From assembly GCA_039621445.1 (NCBI GenBank), contig CP154954.1, forward strand, positions 74,536,265-74,600,264: 64,000 nt of DNA, given 5' to 3'. Positions 20,191 to 33,329 of the stretch are shown in pieces. The translations under genes and the position numbers were made by a program. How positions within the stretch are numbered: the first letter of the stretch is position 1; the number at the start of each line of letters is the position of its first letter. This stretch comes from Euglena gracilis. Taxonomy: Eukaryota; Euglenida; Euglenophyceae; Euglenales. Under the pieces are notes generated by a model that saw only the letters and a list, made by a program, of their open reading frames with translations, had not been told where the DNA came from and ran no database searches.

Positions 20191-21849
20191 GCCCAAGGGA
20201 AGGCGAGGGAAGGTAGGAGGGCCAAGGGCAGGCGCACGGTTGGCGCTGGGGGGGGGGAATCGAGGACAGGGCCTTCCTTGACTGAACGCACCGCGAGCGG
20301 CAGGAGCGGGGGGGGGTCCAGATGACCATCCAAAAGAAGGGGGGCTGATGCCCGAAGGGCAGAGGCAGCCGCCAGTCTGCTAACCCCCGTCCAAATGATA
20401 TTCCCGGGGGAGTAGGCCATTTGGGAATCCGAAGTCAGTCTACCCCTGCACAAAGGCATCTTGTCAGTCTACACCCCCGACATTGTTCTTCACACGCCAA
20501 ATGCAGAGGGGTCCCCTTCCCACCCACCCACCCACCCACCCACTCACCCAGCACCAGCACCAGTACCCTCAGCACCAGCCCTCGGGAGGGGGAAGGGGGA
20601 CCCATTGGGGGATCAATTTTGGGGGTTTCGGAAAAGAATCGGCACTAAAAATAGATGAAACCTCCCCTTTGGGTTTTCCTTGGGGGGCACCCCTGAGCCC
20701 GACGCCGCACCCTCCCTCAGGAGGGGGGTTTGGCAGTAATCCAAAACTACCCCCTCTCCCCCGACGGGGGTCCAACCTTCAAAAATTCCTTAGGCCAAAC
20801 CGCCTCACCAGGGAATTTCTCAAGTTGCACCCCACAAAAAAAAAACCCTGGGGTTGTCCAGCACCTTTTGTCCAGCCAGCTGCTGCTAGTTGGGCTGCGG
20901 ACCCCAACCCCGGGGGGAGAGCGTTAGTGATGTTCGCAGCCCAGTGAAGCCATTTTCGGTTTTTTGGGGTTTTTCATTTCCAAACTTTGGTTGAAAAAAT
21001 GCTACCCAGGAAGTTGGGCTACTTTGGCTCGTTTCGGATACAAAGCTGGTCCAGCCCGGCAACCAGTAGTACCAACTCCCCCCCAAAATCCCCACCCCCA
21101 AGGGGGGGGGTCTAATCAGAATATTTTTTTCCAGTCAGCACCATTTTCCAGCCAGCCGGCTACACCCCCGGGGGTCCTTGAGAAGTAGCCTGCCACCCCA
21201 CCCCTGGCTTCACTTGTTTGCTTCTTGTTCTGTAAACTGCCAGAATGAGTTTGGTGTTTGCCCCCGCGTTGCCCCCACCATGAACACCTGAATCCACACC
21301 TGTCCATTCATTGTCCACATGGAAGGATGAATAACTGGCACCAACCCCGTGGAAGGTGGGAGGCCAGCCACAGCAGCCAGTAGCCAGCACCATTCTTCCA
21401 TGCTCTGGCTGAATCTTTTAGACGTGACAAAAATACCCACATCAGTCATCGCCAGCATTGAAACCTCGAACATATTCAACGAAACATATCCACCACTATC
21501 CACTATCGACCATTTTGGTGTGGAAGACAGGCCCTGCAAGGCCACCAATACCTGCACATGTATGTACGTGTCCGTTGTAGCGCTAAACTGGAAATTGGTT
21601 GAAAGTTAAACGCTTACTGATGGCCAGGCGAGCTGCGAAGCCAAGACAGCCCAAACAGCTGGTGCAAAGGTGCAGAGGCCTCGTATAGAGATTCTCTTTG
21701 CTGTCAGGTGTTTTTTCCCCGGTCCCCACCCCACTGGACAGAAACCTTAAAAAACATCAAACAGACCCAAAGCAAAAACCTGTCCCAACACCAGGAGAAC
21801 GTCCAGTGGCACTTTGGAAAAACACCGCAGGTGGAGGGGAGTCAAACAG

Positions 21850-22170
21850 CCATTTCAGTGAATCTCTGGGCTGAGCACAGAAATTGCGTGCATAAAAAAA
21901 CCAAGGCTGTGAATTGCAGTGTGCTGGGAAAATTTCTGTCAAAATTTTCGTGGACAAGTGCCGACTTCTTTGTAGGGAGCGGTTTGTACCGGAAGCTTTG
22001 GAAGCCTCAGGAAAGGGGCAGCGTCCTTCATCTCTTCCTCTAATGAAAAGCATCCAAAGACAGGTTTCAAGAAGGCGTTCTGGCAAAAGATGTGTTTGGC
22101 ACCCTGAACTCCACATGCTTTGGCTGGCTAAAGTTGGTTCGGCTTCTTTGTTTGAGAATCTTTGCCTGGG
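21850..22170. repeat. Dispersed repeat family, copy 1
   Basis: gtgaatctctggg, atgaaaagcatccaa, ctccacatgctttggctggc recur in order at 27,270-27,510; a fragment is at 33,385-33,420. Confidence 0.6.
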
Positions 22171-24280
22171 GGCAGGGGCAGGGAAAACCCCAAAAGGAAA
22201 AAAACCCACCAAATATACTATATAATATAGTATAAAAAAAAACAAAAAAACCAAAAAAACCGTTTGAGAAACAAACACCGCTGGGGACTTGGTCACCAGA
22301 TAAACCCAATAAAAAATTTTCAACCAAACCGTTAAGAATGCCTTCGGTCCTGTAATTTTTGAACATTTTGCTGTCTTTCCCAAGCCCCAAGCATTCCCCC
22401 CTGAGGACCACCGCACAGCTTCTGCTGCTGGGCCGCTGCTCCACGCACATCAATTAGTGGCTTTCTTGATGGCTTGCAAAAACGGAGAAGCTTCTTCCCA
22501 GATGCAAATGTGCTCGATCTATGCAAGGTACTTTTCGTCCTGAGGAATGTTTCATTGTGATTCTACTGTCCAAATGGCAACAGATATCATTCAGGACCCC
22601 TCGAGAGGGTGTTGAGAGGGCCAGAGGCTGGAAAAAGTTTACTGGCTGACCCATAGAGGTCCCAGGCTGGAGCTGGGCCCGAACCCAGGTCGAACCGAGT
22701 ACCAAAAAAAATCAAATTGCAAAAATGTTCACAAAAAAAACCGCCCATGATGAAAAAATAAAAATTTTGACACCAATTTCACCCTCGCCAGCACATTTTG
22801 ATTTGTTTCCCCCCGTTTTTGCACCCCCGAAAGCAAAAACATCCGTTACCATCCAGAATTCCTCGAGCGGCTGCAAGCAAACAAACTCGTTGATGGGGGG
22901 GGTCCAGGGCTGGAAAAATCTGCTGGCTGGCTAGGCCCCACCCCCGGGACCATCTTGAAAAAAATACTTCCCATACAGCGAATCAGGATATTACTCCAGG
23001 AATGCCCTGGGGGGTTCACTGGTTAACCATTTTGCTAGACGCTGGAAAAAATGGACTAGCTAGACCCCCTCTGGGAGTCCTGGTGACCCTGGGCTGAAAA
23101 AAGATTCTTCTTCCTCCGGTGCTGCGTGCCGAGGTGGAAATGAGCTTTTTTGTGGGTTTTTTTTGGGGGGGGGGCAGATTTTGTTCCAAAAAAAACCAAA
23201 GATGGCCAAAAGTGGGCATTTTTGGAAAGTTTTGGGGCTTCACCAGTCACTAGAAAAAAAATCCACCAGCTGGTCTTGCTTGGGCCTTGCTAGTACCCCC
23301 CGGGGGAGGGGGGCGTCAGCAGAATTTCAACAAGCCAAATTTGGACTAGCTGCGTTCCACCCCCCCCCCACCCGCGGCGGGGGTTCTGCAAACCCTTAAG
23401 CAATAGCCAACAGCGAATGTGCTTGCATCTGAAGGAATTGACCCTGTTTTTGCAAGCCAAGAAAGCCACAGAATCTGGGTAATTTATGTGATAGAGCAGC
23501 GGCGCAGCAGCAGAACCTGTGTGGGGGGACCATTTCCCATCCTCCCATGACCAGACTTTGGGTTGGGGCTTGGGCAAGAACGAAAATGTTAGGAGTGAAG
23601 GCTTTCCCAACTGGTGAAGAATCTTTTTGGTGTACTACTGCCCTTCGGAGGAAAGCGCCGATAGGGCCGCACAAGCAGCGTCAGATGGACAATTGCCCAC
23701 AATATATCGCTTTACCACTACTTGAGGTCATAAAGTTTGGGTCTCCACTGTCCCTGCCAACCTGGCTGAAACCAACTTCCGGGATAGGTTAGGCGATGCC
23801 CGCACAGAAGCCTGAGAAAAATATCAACCCCCTCCCAACTCCAACCCCAAATACAATATGGCGGGATTTCAAGACCTGGGGTCAGATGTGTCTCCTCAAT
23901 TGCCCCAAACGCCACCAAATTAGGGCGCAGCTTGACCAAAAAGGCTTTATGTTTAAATTATGTACATTTATGAAAATTTATGTATTTATATCTGCGTTCA
24001 TGATTTGCAATTTATGTATTAATTATTATATACAAATATATAATATATATGTACATGTATATGTTTATAATATGTGTATGGTTACGACCATTTACATTTA
24101 CACAATGAAAGATACATGATGAAATTCATGCATCCAAAATCCGTTTCATAGAACAACTTTTGACACCCTCAACGCAGACCTTTAATCTGCATTGAGGTTA
24201 AATATCAAAGGTTGTTCATTGTGGGTTTCCGAAAAGAGGCCCTCCGGTTGCTTCTCAATATGGGGGGAGCTGACCGGGAA

Positions 24281-25120
24281 CAGGGGAATTTTTTAAGACC
24301 GGGGGGAGGGGGGTCCCCCCAGGGCAGCAGGGAAGGCCTGGTGGGGGGGTGGTCGCCCCCACCCACCACAGCATTTTCACCAATTTCGGGACAACGGGGA
24401 CATTGGCCGGAAATTTTTTTTAAAATTGTTTTGAAAAATGAACCCAAAACACATGATTTTTTTGATGGAAAACCACAATTTTTCCACAAAAAATTCTCAA
24501 AAATTTCCGTCCTACAAATTGGTACTTTTTAAGAGGGGGGTGAAAAAAAACGAAGGTCAAAAAACGTGGACGAAATTTTGGCACAATCAAATTTACTGAC
24601 ATTTTTCCTCGGTGAATTTTTTTGGACTTTGAATGGCATTTTTTTGCTTCAAAAACCTCTCAAAATCAAATTTTTGAGAAAATGTCGAATTTTTGGAAGG
24701 TGTGAAAAAAAAAAAGGGGTTTTGGGTGGTTTTTGGGGGGACCCCCCATATGGGTCCCAAAACGGTCAAAAAAAACACCCGCGCCGAATGCGCCGGAAAA
24801 AAAATTTGGTTCCAAAAATTGGTGCTCCCGGAATTACGGGAAGAGGTGGGGGGGGTCGACCCCCCACCCACCATGCAGGGGAGGGGTCGACCCAACCCAC
24901 CCACCACCCTGGCTGTTCGGCCGATTCCCGTTCTGCCCTGGGGTCCCCCCCCCCCCCCACCCCCCGCCCCCCCCCCCCCCGGGGGGTTTTAGGGGACCCA
25001 CTAACTTTCCCCCGGTTCGGGGCCGAAAAGCATATCCCACGCTCCTCCGGGAGGGGGGGGTTGGCCGGACCCACGCCCCCCCCCCCCGCGGGGGTCCAAG
25101 ACCAAAAAAAAAAACCCCTG
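24281..25120. mobile_element. hAT-like element nested in another repeat
   Basis: Begins CAGGGGAATTTTTTAAGACC, ends CCAAGACC...AACCCCTG. Flanks accgggaa and accgagag. It interrupts the repeat whose unbroken form is at 19,619 (gactgggaacaattgctgac). Confidence 0.75.
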
Positions 25121-25590
25121 ACCGAGAGCAATTGCTGACAGGGGAAAAAAACTGCCATGAATAATATTGGACAAATCTAAACCTTCAAATCCTTGGGACA
25201 AATCCGTAAAATGTCGGGGAAAATTCTGAACGCTTGGTTGGGAAAAACGCAGGACGAAAAAACCCACTATTCCTGGAAAATACAAGTGAATTCATGCCAT
25301 ATCCCGAGGTTTTCACAAATCCGAAAATCAAAAAAAAACTGGTAAACTCCTAAATTTGAAGTTGCAAAATAATGCAAAAATATCCTTTTGTTTTGAAAGA
25401 TCAATACATTCTGAATAAATGATTTGGAACAAAATTCGCACATTTCAAAAATTGGTGTGATTAAACTTTTTCGGCGTACAATGGAGGAAATTGGATTTTC
25501 TGAAAATCGACAGGAAAAATCTGACTGATGGACTACTCCAATGGACTTCAAATGGCTGGAATAATCGGGAATTTCGTCCAGATTTTTTCT
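25121..25590. repeat. Dispersed A-rich repeat, copy 2 (5' end split by the 24.3-kb element)
   Basis: Same landmarks as copy 1, diverged by perhaps a quarter to a third; its beginning lies left of the nested hAT-like element. Confidence 0.7.
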
Positions 25591-25690
25591 CCAAAAATGT
25601 CCCCGTTCAATTCCTCCCATGGAGTTTCACAGCGAAGGATTGCTTCCATTTGAGGGGGCTCACTTGATGCACAAACAAATGTGCTTCATT

Positions 25691-26208
25691 CAGGGGGGGG
25701 GGAATAATTGATATCGGAGGCCTTCGGAAAAATTGCGGAAAAATTGCGGAAAAATTGCGGAAATTGCGGAAAAATTGCGGAAAAATTGATATCGGGTATA
25801 CACATTTCTGTCTGAGGGGACTTAGAAATTTTTCAATTGCGAGGTTCAGAACACCGCAACACCCACGTCGATGCAGGCGAGCACAAATCAACACTCTTGA
25901 TGTTCTTTGCACAGGTGGGACGCACCCAATCCTGTGACCAGTGGTGCACCTGTAGTGAGAAGAATTGGTAAACTGGGGGGGGGAAACAACAAAACACAAT
26001 AGCACACCTGTTGATCCATTTGAAGAATGGCTTGAACTCATTGCATCTTCCATCTTCGGTGGTGGGAAAAAAATTCTGCGGAAAAAAAAATGGGAAAAAA
26101 TTGCGGAAAAATTGCGGAAATTGCGGAAAAATTGCGGAAAATTGCGGAAAATTGCGGAAAATTGCGGAAATTGCGGAAAAATTGCGGATATCAATTTCCC
26201 CCCCCCTG
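25691..26208. mobile_element. MITE with ATTGATATC ends, copy 2
   Basis: Same ends and middle as copy 1; flanked by CTTCATT on both sides (25,684-25,690 and 26,209-26,215). It differs mainly in the number of ttgcggaaa units. Confidence 0.9.
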
Positions 26209-26279
26209 CTTCATTCAAAGCTGAGAAGGGGGAAAAGAGTGGGGGGCCAGCCAGACATCTATTTTTGTGCTCTGGAATG

Positions 26280-26430
26280 TTTACTACAAAATCTTGAGGT
26301 GTCCAAAGACGAAGCACAAACCCAATGGCTTAAAGCTTCGGGACATCCGGAGGGATATACAGCGCTCCGTTCTCCCAAGCAAACCAGGCTCCTGCCATCG
26401 TGCTGATGTCTGTATTGCCACTGCTCTGCT
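26280..26430. repeat. Dispersed repeat family with ccaaagacgaagcaca, copy 1
   Basis: tccaaagacgaagcaca, cttcgggacatccggaggga, cagcgctccgttctcccaag; parallel to 28,028-28,215. Confidence 0.6.
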
Positions 26431-26694
26431 TCTGATGGTGATTGACATCACCCATTTGGGAGTTGGGGCAATGAAAACATCTTCGTTATACCCCTCAAAT
26501 TCCAGCCTTCACCCACCAAATCGACAAACGATAAAATTCTGTATCCACTTTCCCGGATATCCACCAGTTTTCGGGCGATGTTTTAATAATTTATTTTGCA
26601 TTCTCTGCCGGCACTCACCATTCAAGCCGTTTTTCTTCTTTGGCCGATTTTGGACATTTTGGCCAACTTCGGCCAACTTTGAGGAAATAAAGCG

Positions 26695-26785
26695 GTTGAA
26701 CCTCTGAGACAAAAAGATGACACCCGCAACGCCCATAGCTGGCATCAGAACATAATCACAAAAGACATAGCTTTGCACGCACCTC
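26695..26785 (-). CDS. Possible isolated hydrophobic exon
   Basis: The minus-strand frame reads QSYVFCDYVLMPAMGVAGVI then FLSQRFNRF, a membrane-like stretch. Composition is not GC-rich like the confident exons and no splice pair was found, so it may be chance. Confidence 0.15.
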
Positions 26786-27088
26786 CCTGCCTCCCATCAA
26801 ATCAATTGGCTTTCACCCACTCAGGCCCAAAGGCATGGTATGAAAGGCACCTCCCACACCAGCACAGGTTTGCCACCAAGGTTTGCACATCTGGCGATAA
26901 CACTAAGCTGGGATTAGGTTGAGGTTTGGTCACTCTGCGCAGAGATTCAATTTGTCACCAGGAAATATCTGCATTTCAGATACACCCAACCGCCCACATA
27001 GCCCCCCTCGCCTCAATAAAACCTGCCAAAAATTCTTAAAAAAAATACCAGCCCAACCCAACCTTCAGGCTGGGCTGGATGGCAACCC

Positions 27089-27092
<4 letters not shown>

Positions 27093-27122
<30 letters not shown>

Positions 27123-27252
27123 CACACACACACACACGCCACACACACACACACGCCACACACACACACACGCCACACACACACACACGCCACACACACA
27201 CACACGCCACACACACACACACGCCACACACACACACACGCCACACACACAC
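27093..27252. repeat. CA-rich minisatellite, 19-bp unit
   Basis: Unit cacacacacacacgccaca repeated about eight times with almost no variation. Confidence 0.93.
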
Positions 27253-27269
27253 CGGGGTTCGCACAGCTG

Positions 27270-27510
27270 TTTCCGTGAATCTCTGCAACGAGTACAGAAA
27301 AGCGTGCCCGGAAGCACTAAAGCTGCCGTTTCGTTCCAACGAGGAACCTCCTGGTGGGGAGTGGTAGCCATACAGGAGAGGTGTCCTTCCTCTCTTTCCG
27401 ATGAAAAGCATTCCAACCGCTCGTGGCAAAGGATGTGTGTGGCGCATCGAGCTCCACATGCTTTAGCTGGCTATGGTTGGCTTGGCAGGACAGGATGCTT
27501 TGCAGGAGTT
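27270..27510. repeat. Dispersed repeat family, copy 2
   Basis: gtgaatctctgcaacgagta, atgaaaagcattccaacc, ctccacatgctttagctggc, parallel to 21,850-22,170. Confidence 0.6.
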
Positions 27511-28027
27511 TAGATTTTCTTCATCGGCTTGGGTGAAAACTTTCTTTACTGAGTAAAATCGGCCACCAAATCGAGCCAAAAATTAAACAATACATATAGT
27601 AAAAGGAAATTCTGTGAGAAATTCCGGAGTTTTGTAGAACTCCAGGAAAATGAATTCAAATTCACCAATATGTTGGGTAAATTTTTGTGAGCTTTTTTCT
27701 GCTTAACGCTCATGCATTTGCAAAGAAGCTACTCCATTTGCCAGGTTTTGGAAGCCACCAAGAGAGCCACAAAAGAGGGTAATACAGTGTGGAGCAGCGA
27801 AAGATCACCAGAACCTGCACTCTGCTCACGGAAAATCCAGCTTTGCACTCCACCATGAACAATTGCTTGGATTAGCGGTTGGCAAGAACAAAGATTGAAA
27901 TTTTCAGAAGTGCAGACTTTCTGAACCAGCTTGAGCTTAGACTTTATTCACTGAGTGAGTACTCAGTGAGTACATTGACTTAGGAAAGCACCGAGAGGTG
28001 TTTCACAAGTGCCTGACATGAAGAATC

Positions 28028-28215
28028 CAAAGACGAAGCACACACAGCATGGCGTGAAGCCTCGGGACAGGCGGAGGGATATATAGCGGCCCCATTCCCC
28101 CAAGCAAGCAAAGGGAATGCCGCCGCAGTGACCTATGAAGCGATCTATGAAGCCAGTGCCCACCATTGTGCTGATGCCTGTACTGGTCTCTGCCATAATG
28201 GGCGGGGCAAACTGC
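28028..28215. repeat. Dispersed repeat family with ccaaagacgaagcaca, copy 2
   Basis: tccaaagacgaagcacacac, cctcgggacaggcggaggga, gcggccccattcccccaag; a third short piece is at 34,008-34,035 (atatataatggccccattcc). Confidence 0.6.
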
Positions 28216-28944
28216 TCTGCTTCTGATAATTCTTTTTACAGAGTATGGTATATTTTTGCAGTCTTAATTATCTTTGCTGCCATAATAAACTGTGGTAAAC
28301 AACATCTTTTTGAAATCGGCATGTTCCAAAAAATCAAAATTATTATTCGGACTAATAAAAAGTCGAGTTTAGAATTTTGGTGCTCATCTGTTGAAAAAAA
28401 CGATGTAACAAAATAGGTGGCTGGGAAAAAAAACTGAAACCAGCAGAAAATCTGTCAGGGATCCTTGTAAACACCGTTCAGTTGACGATGCTGAAGCTCA
28501 CCGTCGCACCTCATGCAAGCATCTGGCAGAGCAGGGCAGACCACACCCACAACGACTGGGAACCCAGCCGCGGCCTCGGATCGAGATTGTGGGCGGGCAG
28601 GTCAGGCGAGGTATATGGCGCTGCTGGGTCGAGGACGTAACCTGTGAAGGGTGTCCGCACTTGCGTCACACAACGGCGGCCGACCAGAGTTTGATGACAG
28701 GGTCTGGTGACCGCTGGGGTCCTGTTCCGCACCATTGTACTGCAAAGCGATCCCTCCACCGCATCAGTAACAAATTCTGGTGGTCGAAAGGCCACAGGTT
28801 CGCTGAGCCCGTTGGTGGGACATGACGACGATCACTACAACACTCCCCCCTGTTTTCCATTAACGCGCACGGTGACAAGAGTTGTGGGGTACCCATCGAA
28901 CACAGGGGGATGTGTAAGGACCATACAATCCTTTGCTGATGTCC

Positions 28945-29070
28945 GAGGGGGGAGGGGGGTCACTTCACTCTTCAAAAACCAGTCGCTCACTGTTTTTTTC
29001 TTCGGAAAACCAGTCAGCCACTACCTCCCGGGGGGGGGGGGGGGCGGCGACTCTGGAATCCAAAGAAAAT
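28945..29070. repeat. Fragment of the CAGTCAGTCAC element family
   Basis: ggggggtcacttcactcttc, ccagtcgctcactg and ctctggaatccaaag all recur at 61.4 kb. Confidence 0.6.
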
Positions 29071-30290
29071 AATAATAACCAAAAAACCCATAAAACCAAT
29101 AAATAATAAACCCCCCCAAAATGGAAAAAGGCCAAAAATTTTCCTCGCTAAAGACGTTTTGCAAGGTTTGGTTGGTGGGCATGAAGGGAAGGACAGCCCT
29201 CCTCAGACCGGAGGGGTCTCTAGACCAACCTATGCTTTTCAATGCATCGTCACCTTACATTCTCAACCGAGGGGGGGGTCCCGTTTCAAAAAGCCTGTCA
29301 GACATTCTTTTAAATTGTTTTTTTGAGAGTGACTGGCGACCAAAGGTGGCCGAATATGCCGGATATTTTTTCAGGGAGGATTGGCCAAGATGCATTGACT
29401 TTGAGCGAAATCAATGGTGGGATCCCATTGAAAAATGAAACAGCCAGTATGCTGGGGTTCTGATTTGTCAGGCTTATCATCTGCTGAAAAAAACATCCCT
29501 CCCAAAAATCGCACTGTTCGTCTCTTGTGCGGCAGCAATCAATTTCCTTTGCTGACCCATCCTCTCCAGATCCACATTCGTGGCTGACCGCCAATGGAAA
29601 GAAAATGACAAAAATTACAGGCCGCCCCAGAGGTCTTGAAACCAGTCAACTGCACACTCCCACCACACCAACTGCACACCACACCACACCAAGTGCTGTG
29701 TAAGTCCGCCGATAACACTCAACTGCGACGAGGTTGACCGTTGGGCACACTGGGGAGCTCGGAAGTCGATCTGCCCAGGCAACCGGGCAGCGACTATAAG
29801 CACAGAGGCCAGGGCAGAGCTTCACTAAGTGGCCACAAAGAACTTGACACCATCCTCAGGACCAGACACAGCTCATCCATCCATGTTGCAGGCTTTCTTT
29901 TAAGGCCTGCGGGGGGGATCCCCCACTCCCTCCGGAAGGGGTTGGGTAGGACCACCCCCCCGCCCCCGTGCAAAATTTTTTTTCTGGCGCAGAAAAATAT
30001 TTGAGGATTGAAAAAGGCCCAAAAATGACGTTTTTGGACACTTTTTTTTTAAAAGTCGGTCAAAGCATATAGAGCCCGCCCCCAGTCCGAAAAGAGGGGG
30101 GGGGTTGGTCTGGACCACCTCCCCTGTGGGGGTGGGGTCTGAACGCCCACCTTTGCAAAACCACCACTCAGTTAATGCCCTGCCCCTGGGTTGACCTGCG
30201 CCAACGTCGGGCCTCTCTGATGTTTGATGTACAACAGCCCCAATCTCACCATTTGTCCTGTTCACGTCACTTGGTAAGCAGCATTTATAC
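29071..30290. other. Repeat-rich DNA, no gene recognised
   Basis: Contains a G-run element piece at 29,895-30,150 (caggctttcttttaaggcct start) related to the hAT-like group; nothing coding-like. Confidence 0.5.
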
Positions 30291-30294
30291 CAAA

Positions 30295-30720
30295 CTAAAC
30301 CCCCCCCCAAAAATAAGACCCCCCCCATAAAATGAACCCCCCCAAAAATAAGACCCCCCCTGGCCGGTCCGAGCAAAAATCCATGAAATGGACCCCCCCC
30401 ATGAATAAGACCCCCCTGCCGGCGCGAAGCGCCGGATTTTTGAAAAATGGTACATTTTTGGGGGGGAAATCTGCTATTTTGGGACTGTTTTCACACAATT
30501 CAGCATATTTTACCCTATTTGTCTGGCGCGAAGCGCCGAATTTTTCGAAAAGTGGTATTTTGGTGTGTCATTTTTGGACATTTGGAGGGTCGAAATTTTT
30601 CCAGCAAAAATCCATAAAATGGACCCCCCCCATGAATAAGACCCCCCCTCGGGCTTTCCAGCAACCGACCCATGAAATGGACCCCCGGTCTTATTTTTGG
30701 GGGGGGGTTTACTGGGACTT
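30295..30720. repeat. Block of AATAAGACCCCCC / CCATGAAATGGACCCCCC repeats
   Basis: The phrases recur at 30,310, 30,345, 30,385, 30,400, 30,610, 30,635 and 30,670, with two GGCGCGAAGCGCC stem-loops (30,420 and 30,525) between. Start and end (aataagacc / ggtcttatt) are inverse, so it may be one decayed TIR element. Confidence 0.6.
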
Positions 30721-30929
30721 AATCCCCTCCAATAGAGGGAGTCGCAGTTCATAAATTGTGTTCCCTGTGTCAGGGTACAGGGTACAGGGGGCACACAGCC
30801 CTTATTACAACACTTGGAAATGGTGCTGATGTGCTGGCTGAACTGACTTGGATACTACCGCCGCCGGTAAGAACACACGGAGCCTGATTAGATCACACAC
30901 CACAGACTACGTCAGCCAGCCGTCACGCA

Positions 30930-33320
30930 ACTGATTTATGTTTGCGGGCGCATTTGCACAAATAAAAACAGTTGTGTTTGTGGGCGCATTTGCGGAAATA
31001 AAACGTAACACATTGAAAATAAAAATACATGTTTATGGGCGCAAATGCGCACACAAACGAGTTTTTTTTTGGTGCGCGCATTTGCGCGCGTGCGCACACC
31101 AACATGCTTATGTTTATTTGTGCAAATGCGCAAATAAACATTTATTTTTACTTTCCATGTTAAAAGACACCAATGACGACAATGACCCTACGGGTTTTAA
31201 AACGTGATGGGCATGTTGGTACGCGCAATTGCGCAAATAAACACAACTACGTTTGTGCGCGCATTTGCGCAAATGCGCAAATAAGCTGTCTATTTGGGCA
31301 AATGCGCGCACGAACACACATCAGTTGTGCGATACCATCTCCCCCTCCGTGACAGCTGGCAAACGCAATTCCTTACGCCAACCAATGATTTGCACCACAA
31401 TTGTGTGGTGATGAAATTCATGACGTTTAACTGCCAAGCAGATGACGCCAAAGGAACAGGTCGTGTGGGCCGGGTAACAGCAGTGCAAATGTGCACACGT
31501 AAGGCAGGCAAGTTTTCGCCAGTCAAATGCCGTTTTCCAGTGAACACTCCACACTACCTCTCACCACAAATTGATGACGTGCAAACTACCTGTGACTGTT
31601 CGACACCTTTTCTGTAAACAACAGTACTGCGTTGCAAGAAGACAAAATTTGGCACCTGAAATACCCAGGATGTGTCAGGCCGGAGTCCGTTTTTATGGTT
31701 ATTCTCCACCATTTTCCCCTTGAAAAACGTAGAACACACCGGTTTTTGTGCATAATTTGGGGGGTGTGGGTCCCACCGCTTTGATGCACCCAATCCAGTG
31801 GTAATAATTCATCACTTCCTAGCATCCAAAGTAACGGGTGTTTGAGGGCTCCCTTTCTCCGGCTGTTGGTTGTCATGCACTGCCACCACGTTGTCCCCCC
31901 AGTCTTACACCAAAAACTGCATGAAGAAACACAATTTACTAAGTGTATTTGCGCATTTGCGCCCCAAAAACAACGTGATGCGCGCAAATGCGCAAATAAA
32001 CAACCAATGGAGAAGCAAAAGCTGATTTCATTTGGCCCTCCTACAGCTACCCTTAGTGGCTTCTGAATGGATTCAACCCAAATGAACATGTCTCCTCCGG
32101 CATATGGTGTTATTGTGCCATTTTTGGACCATTGACGGGTCCTAGAAAAAATGGAGACAGAGGACCTCCTGAAGGTGGGTGCGCAGCCACCTGGTAACGG
32201 TACACGCGCAGCCACATCAGCTGCTGATGCTTCAGCACCCACCAGACCGGCATCCACCTCCCCGGTGCAACAACACCCAGCTTTAGCGGCCACGTTATAC
32301 CCCACAAACAACGTGATGCGCGCAAATGTGCAAATAAACCACATCTGCTGCGGGTGTTTGACGTTTATGTTTCCGTCACACCGTTCTTCTTTGTGTTTAT
32401 TTGCGCATTTGTGCAAGTAAACAAAGAACATGTTTGTTTGCGCATTTGAGCAAATGCGCGCATAAACATAATTTGTGTTTGTGCGCGCATTTGCACCTAT
32501 AAGCTTGCGCGTCAACAAAAATTGTGACAAACCCACCAACTGGACGGCCCGTTGGTCTGCGCACTCACAGCTCCTTTGTCACGCCGTTTATCAACAGCGT
32601 CAGTTCATGGGTACCAAAGCCCAATCCTTGAAGGACATGTTTATGTTTATTTGTGCAAATGCGCAAATAAACATAAACATGTTGGTGCGCGCATTTGCAC
32701 AAATAAACACAAACATGTCCTTCCAGTGTTGGGCTTCTTCTGCTGGATTGCCACACAACTAGTTATGTGGATCCCGGGTATAAGCCGGGTGGGAGACGCC
32801 TGTCCCCTTCATTCCCTGCGGACCCTATTTCTTCCCCCCTGTGCATCCCTTGCCCAACACCCGACACTCACCTTCCATCCCTTGCTTCCTTCCCGCTGGC
32901 TTGGTCACACCCCCTGGCACTTCCTCCCCGCACTCTAACAAACAGCCCCAAAGCACCACACCAAGGCGCCGCAAGCAAAGCAGTCCGACAAAAACTCAGG
33001 ATGCACACCGCCGGCAGCTCGGGCACACCCGGGGACACAGCCGAAAGAAGCAACAAGGGCAGTAAAGGTCCCATTCCTTTGCTGCTTTTTTCCGATTTTT
33101 TGTGCAGGCCAGCAAGGTCCCGAGGGTTTCGACGTACAAAGTCCATATTCGGACACCCCAAAAACATTTTTTTTGCCAAAGTCCCGGGGGTCACACCGCC
33201 ATAAGCAGAATTTCGCTCATTTATTTGCACTCTCTTGTCAACTTGTTTTCAAACCCCCCCGACCTTCACAGATGAATCAAAGAAGAATTAAAAAATTCGC
33301 AAGTGCGCAAATAAAAAGAA
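30930..33320. repeat. Block of dispersed GCGCATTTGCGCAAATAAAC palindromes
   Basis: Units combining GTTTATTTG, GCGCAAATGCGC and CAAATAAAC occur at about 30,942, 30,970, 31,035, 31,075, 31,115, 31,225, 31,258, 31,950, 31,980, 32,315, 32,395, 32,435, 32,480, 32,645, 32,690 and 33,300. Spacing is irregular. A right end like the 5-bp-TSD elements (GGTCGCCAAAG at 33,341-33,351) is present, but no matching left end was found. Confidence 0.75.
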
Positions 33321-33329
33321 AAGAGCTTA

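Larger units (their letters stand above)
18850..24270. other. Likely intergenic region between genes A and B
   Basis: AT microsatellite near 18,840-18,960, dispersed repeats and G-run element pieces (20.6-21.2 kb, 22.9-23.4 kb). No confident exon; only the weak 20.1-kb fragment. Confidence 0.5.

Noticed and set aside
28511-28830. Possible exon (EDVTCEGCPHLRH on plus strand, other frames on minus)
   Set aside because: Open in several frames, no splice pair, no family pattern.
30930-33320. CRISPR-like array
   Set aside because: The palindromic units vary in length and spacing (tens to hundreds of bases), spacers are irregular, there are no cas genes, and the setting is eukaryotic.
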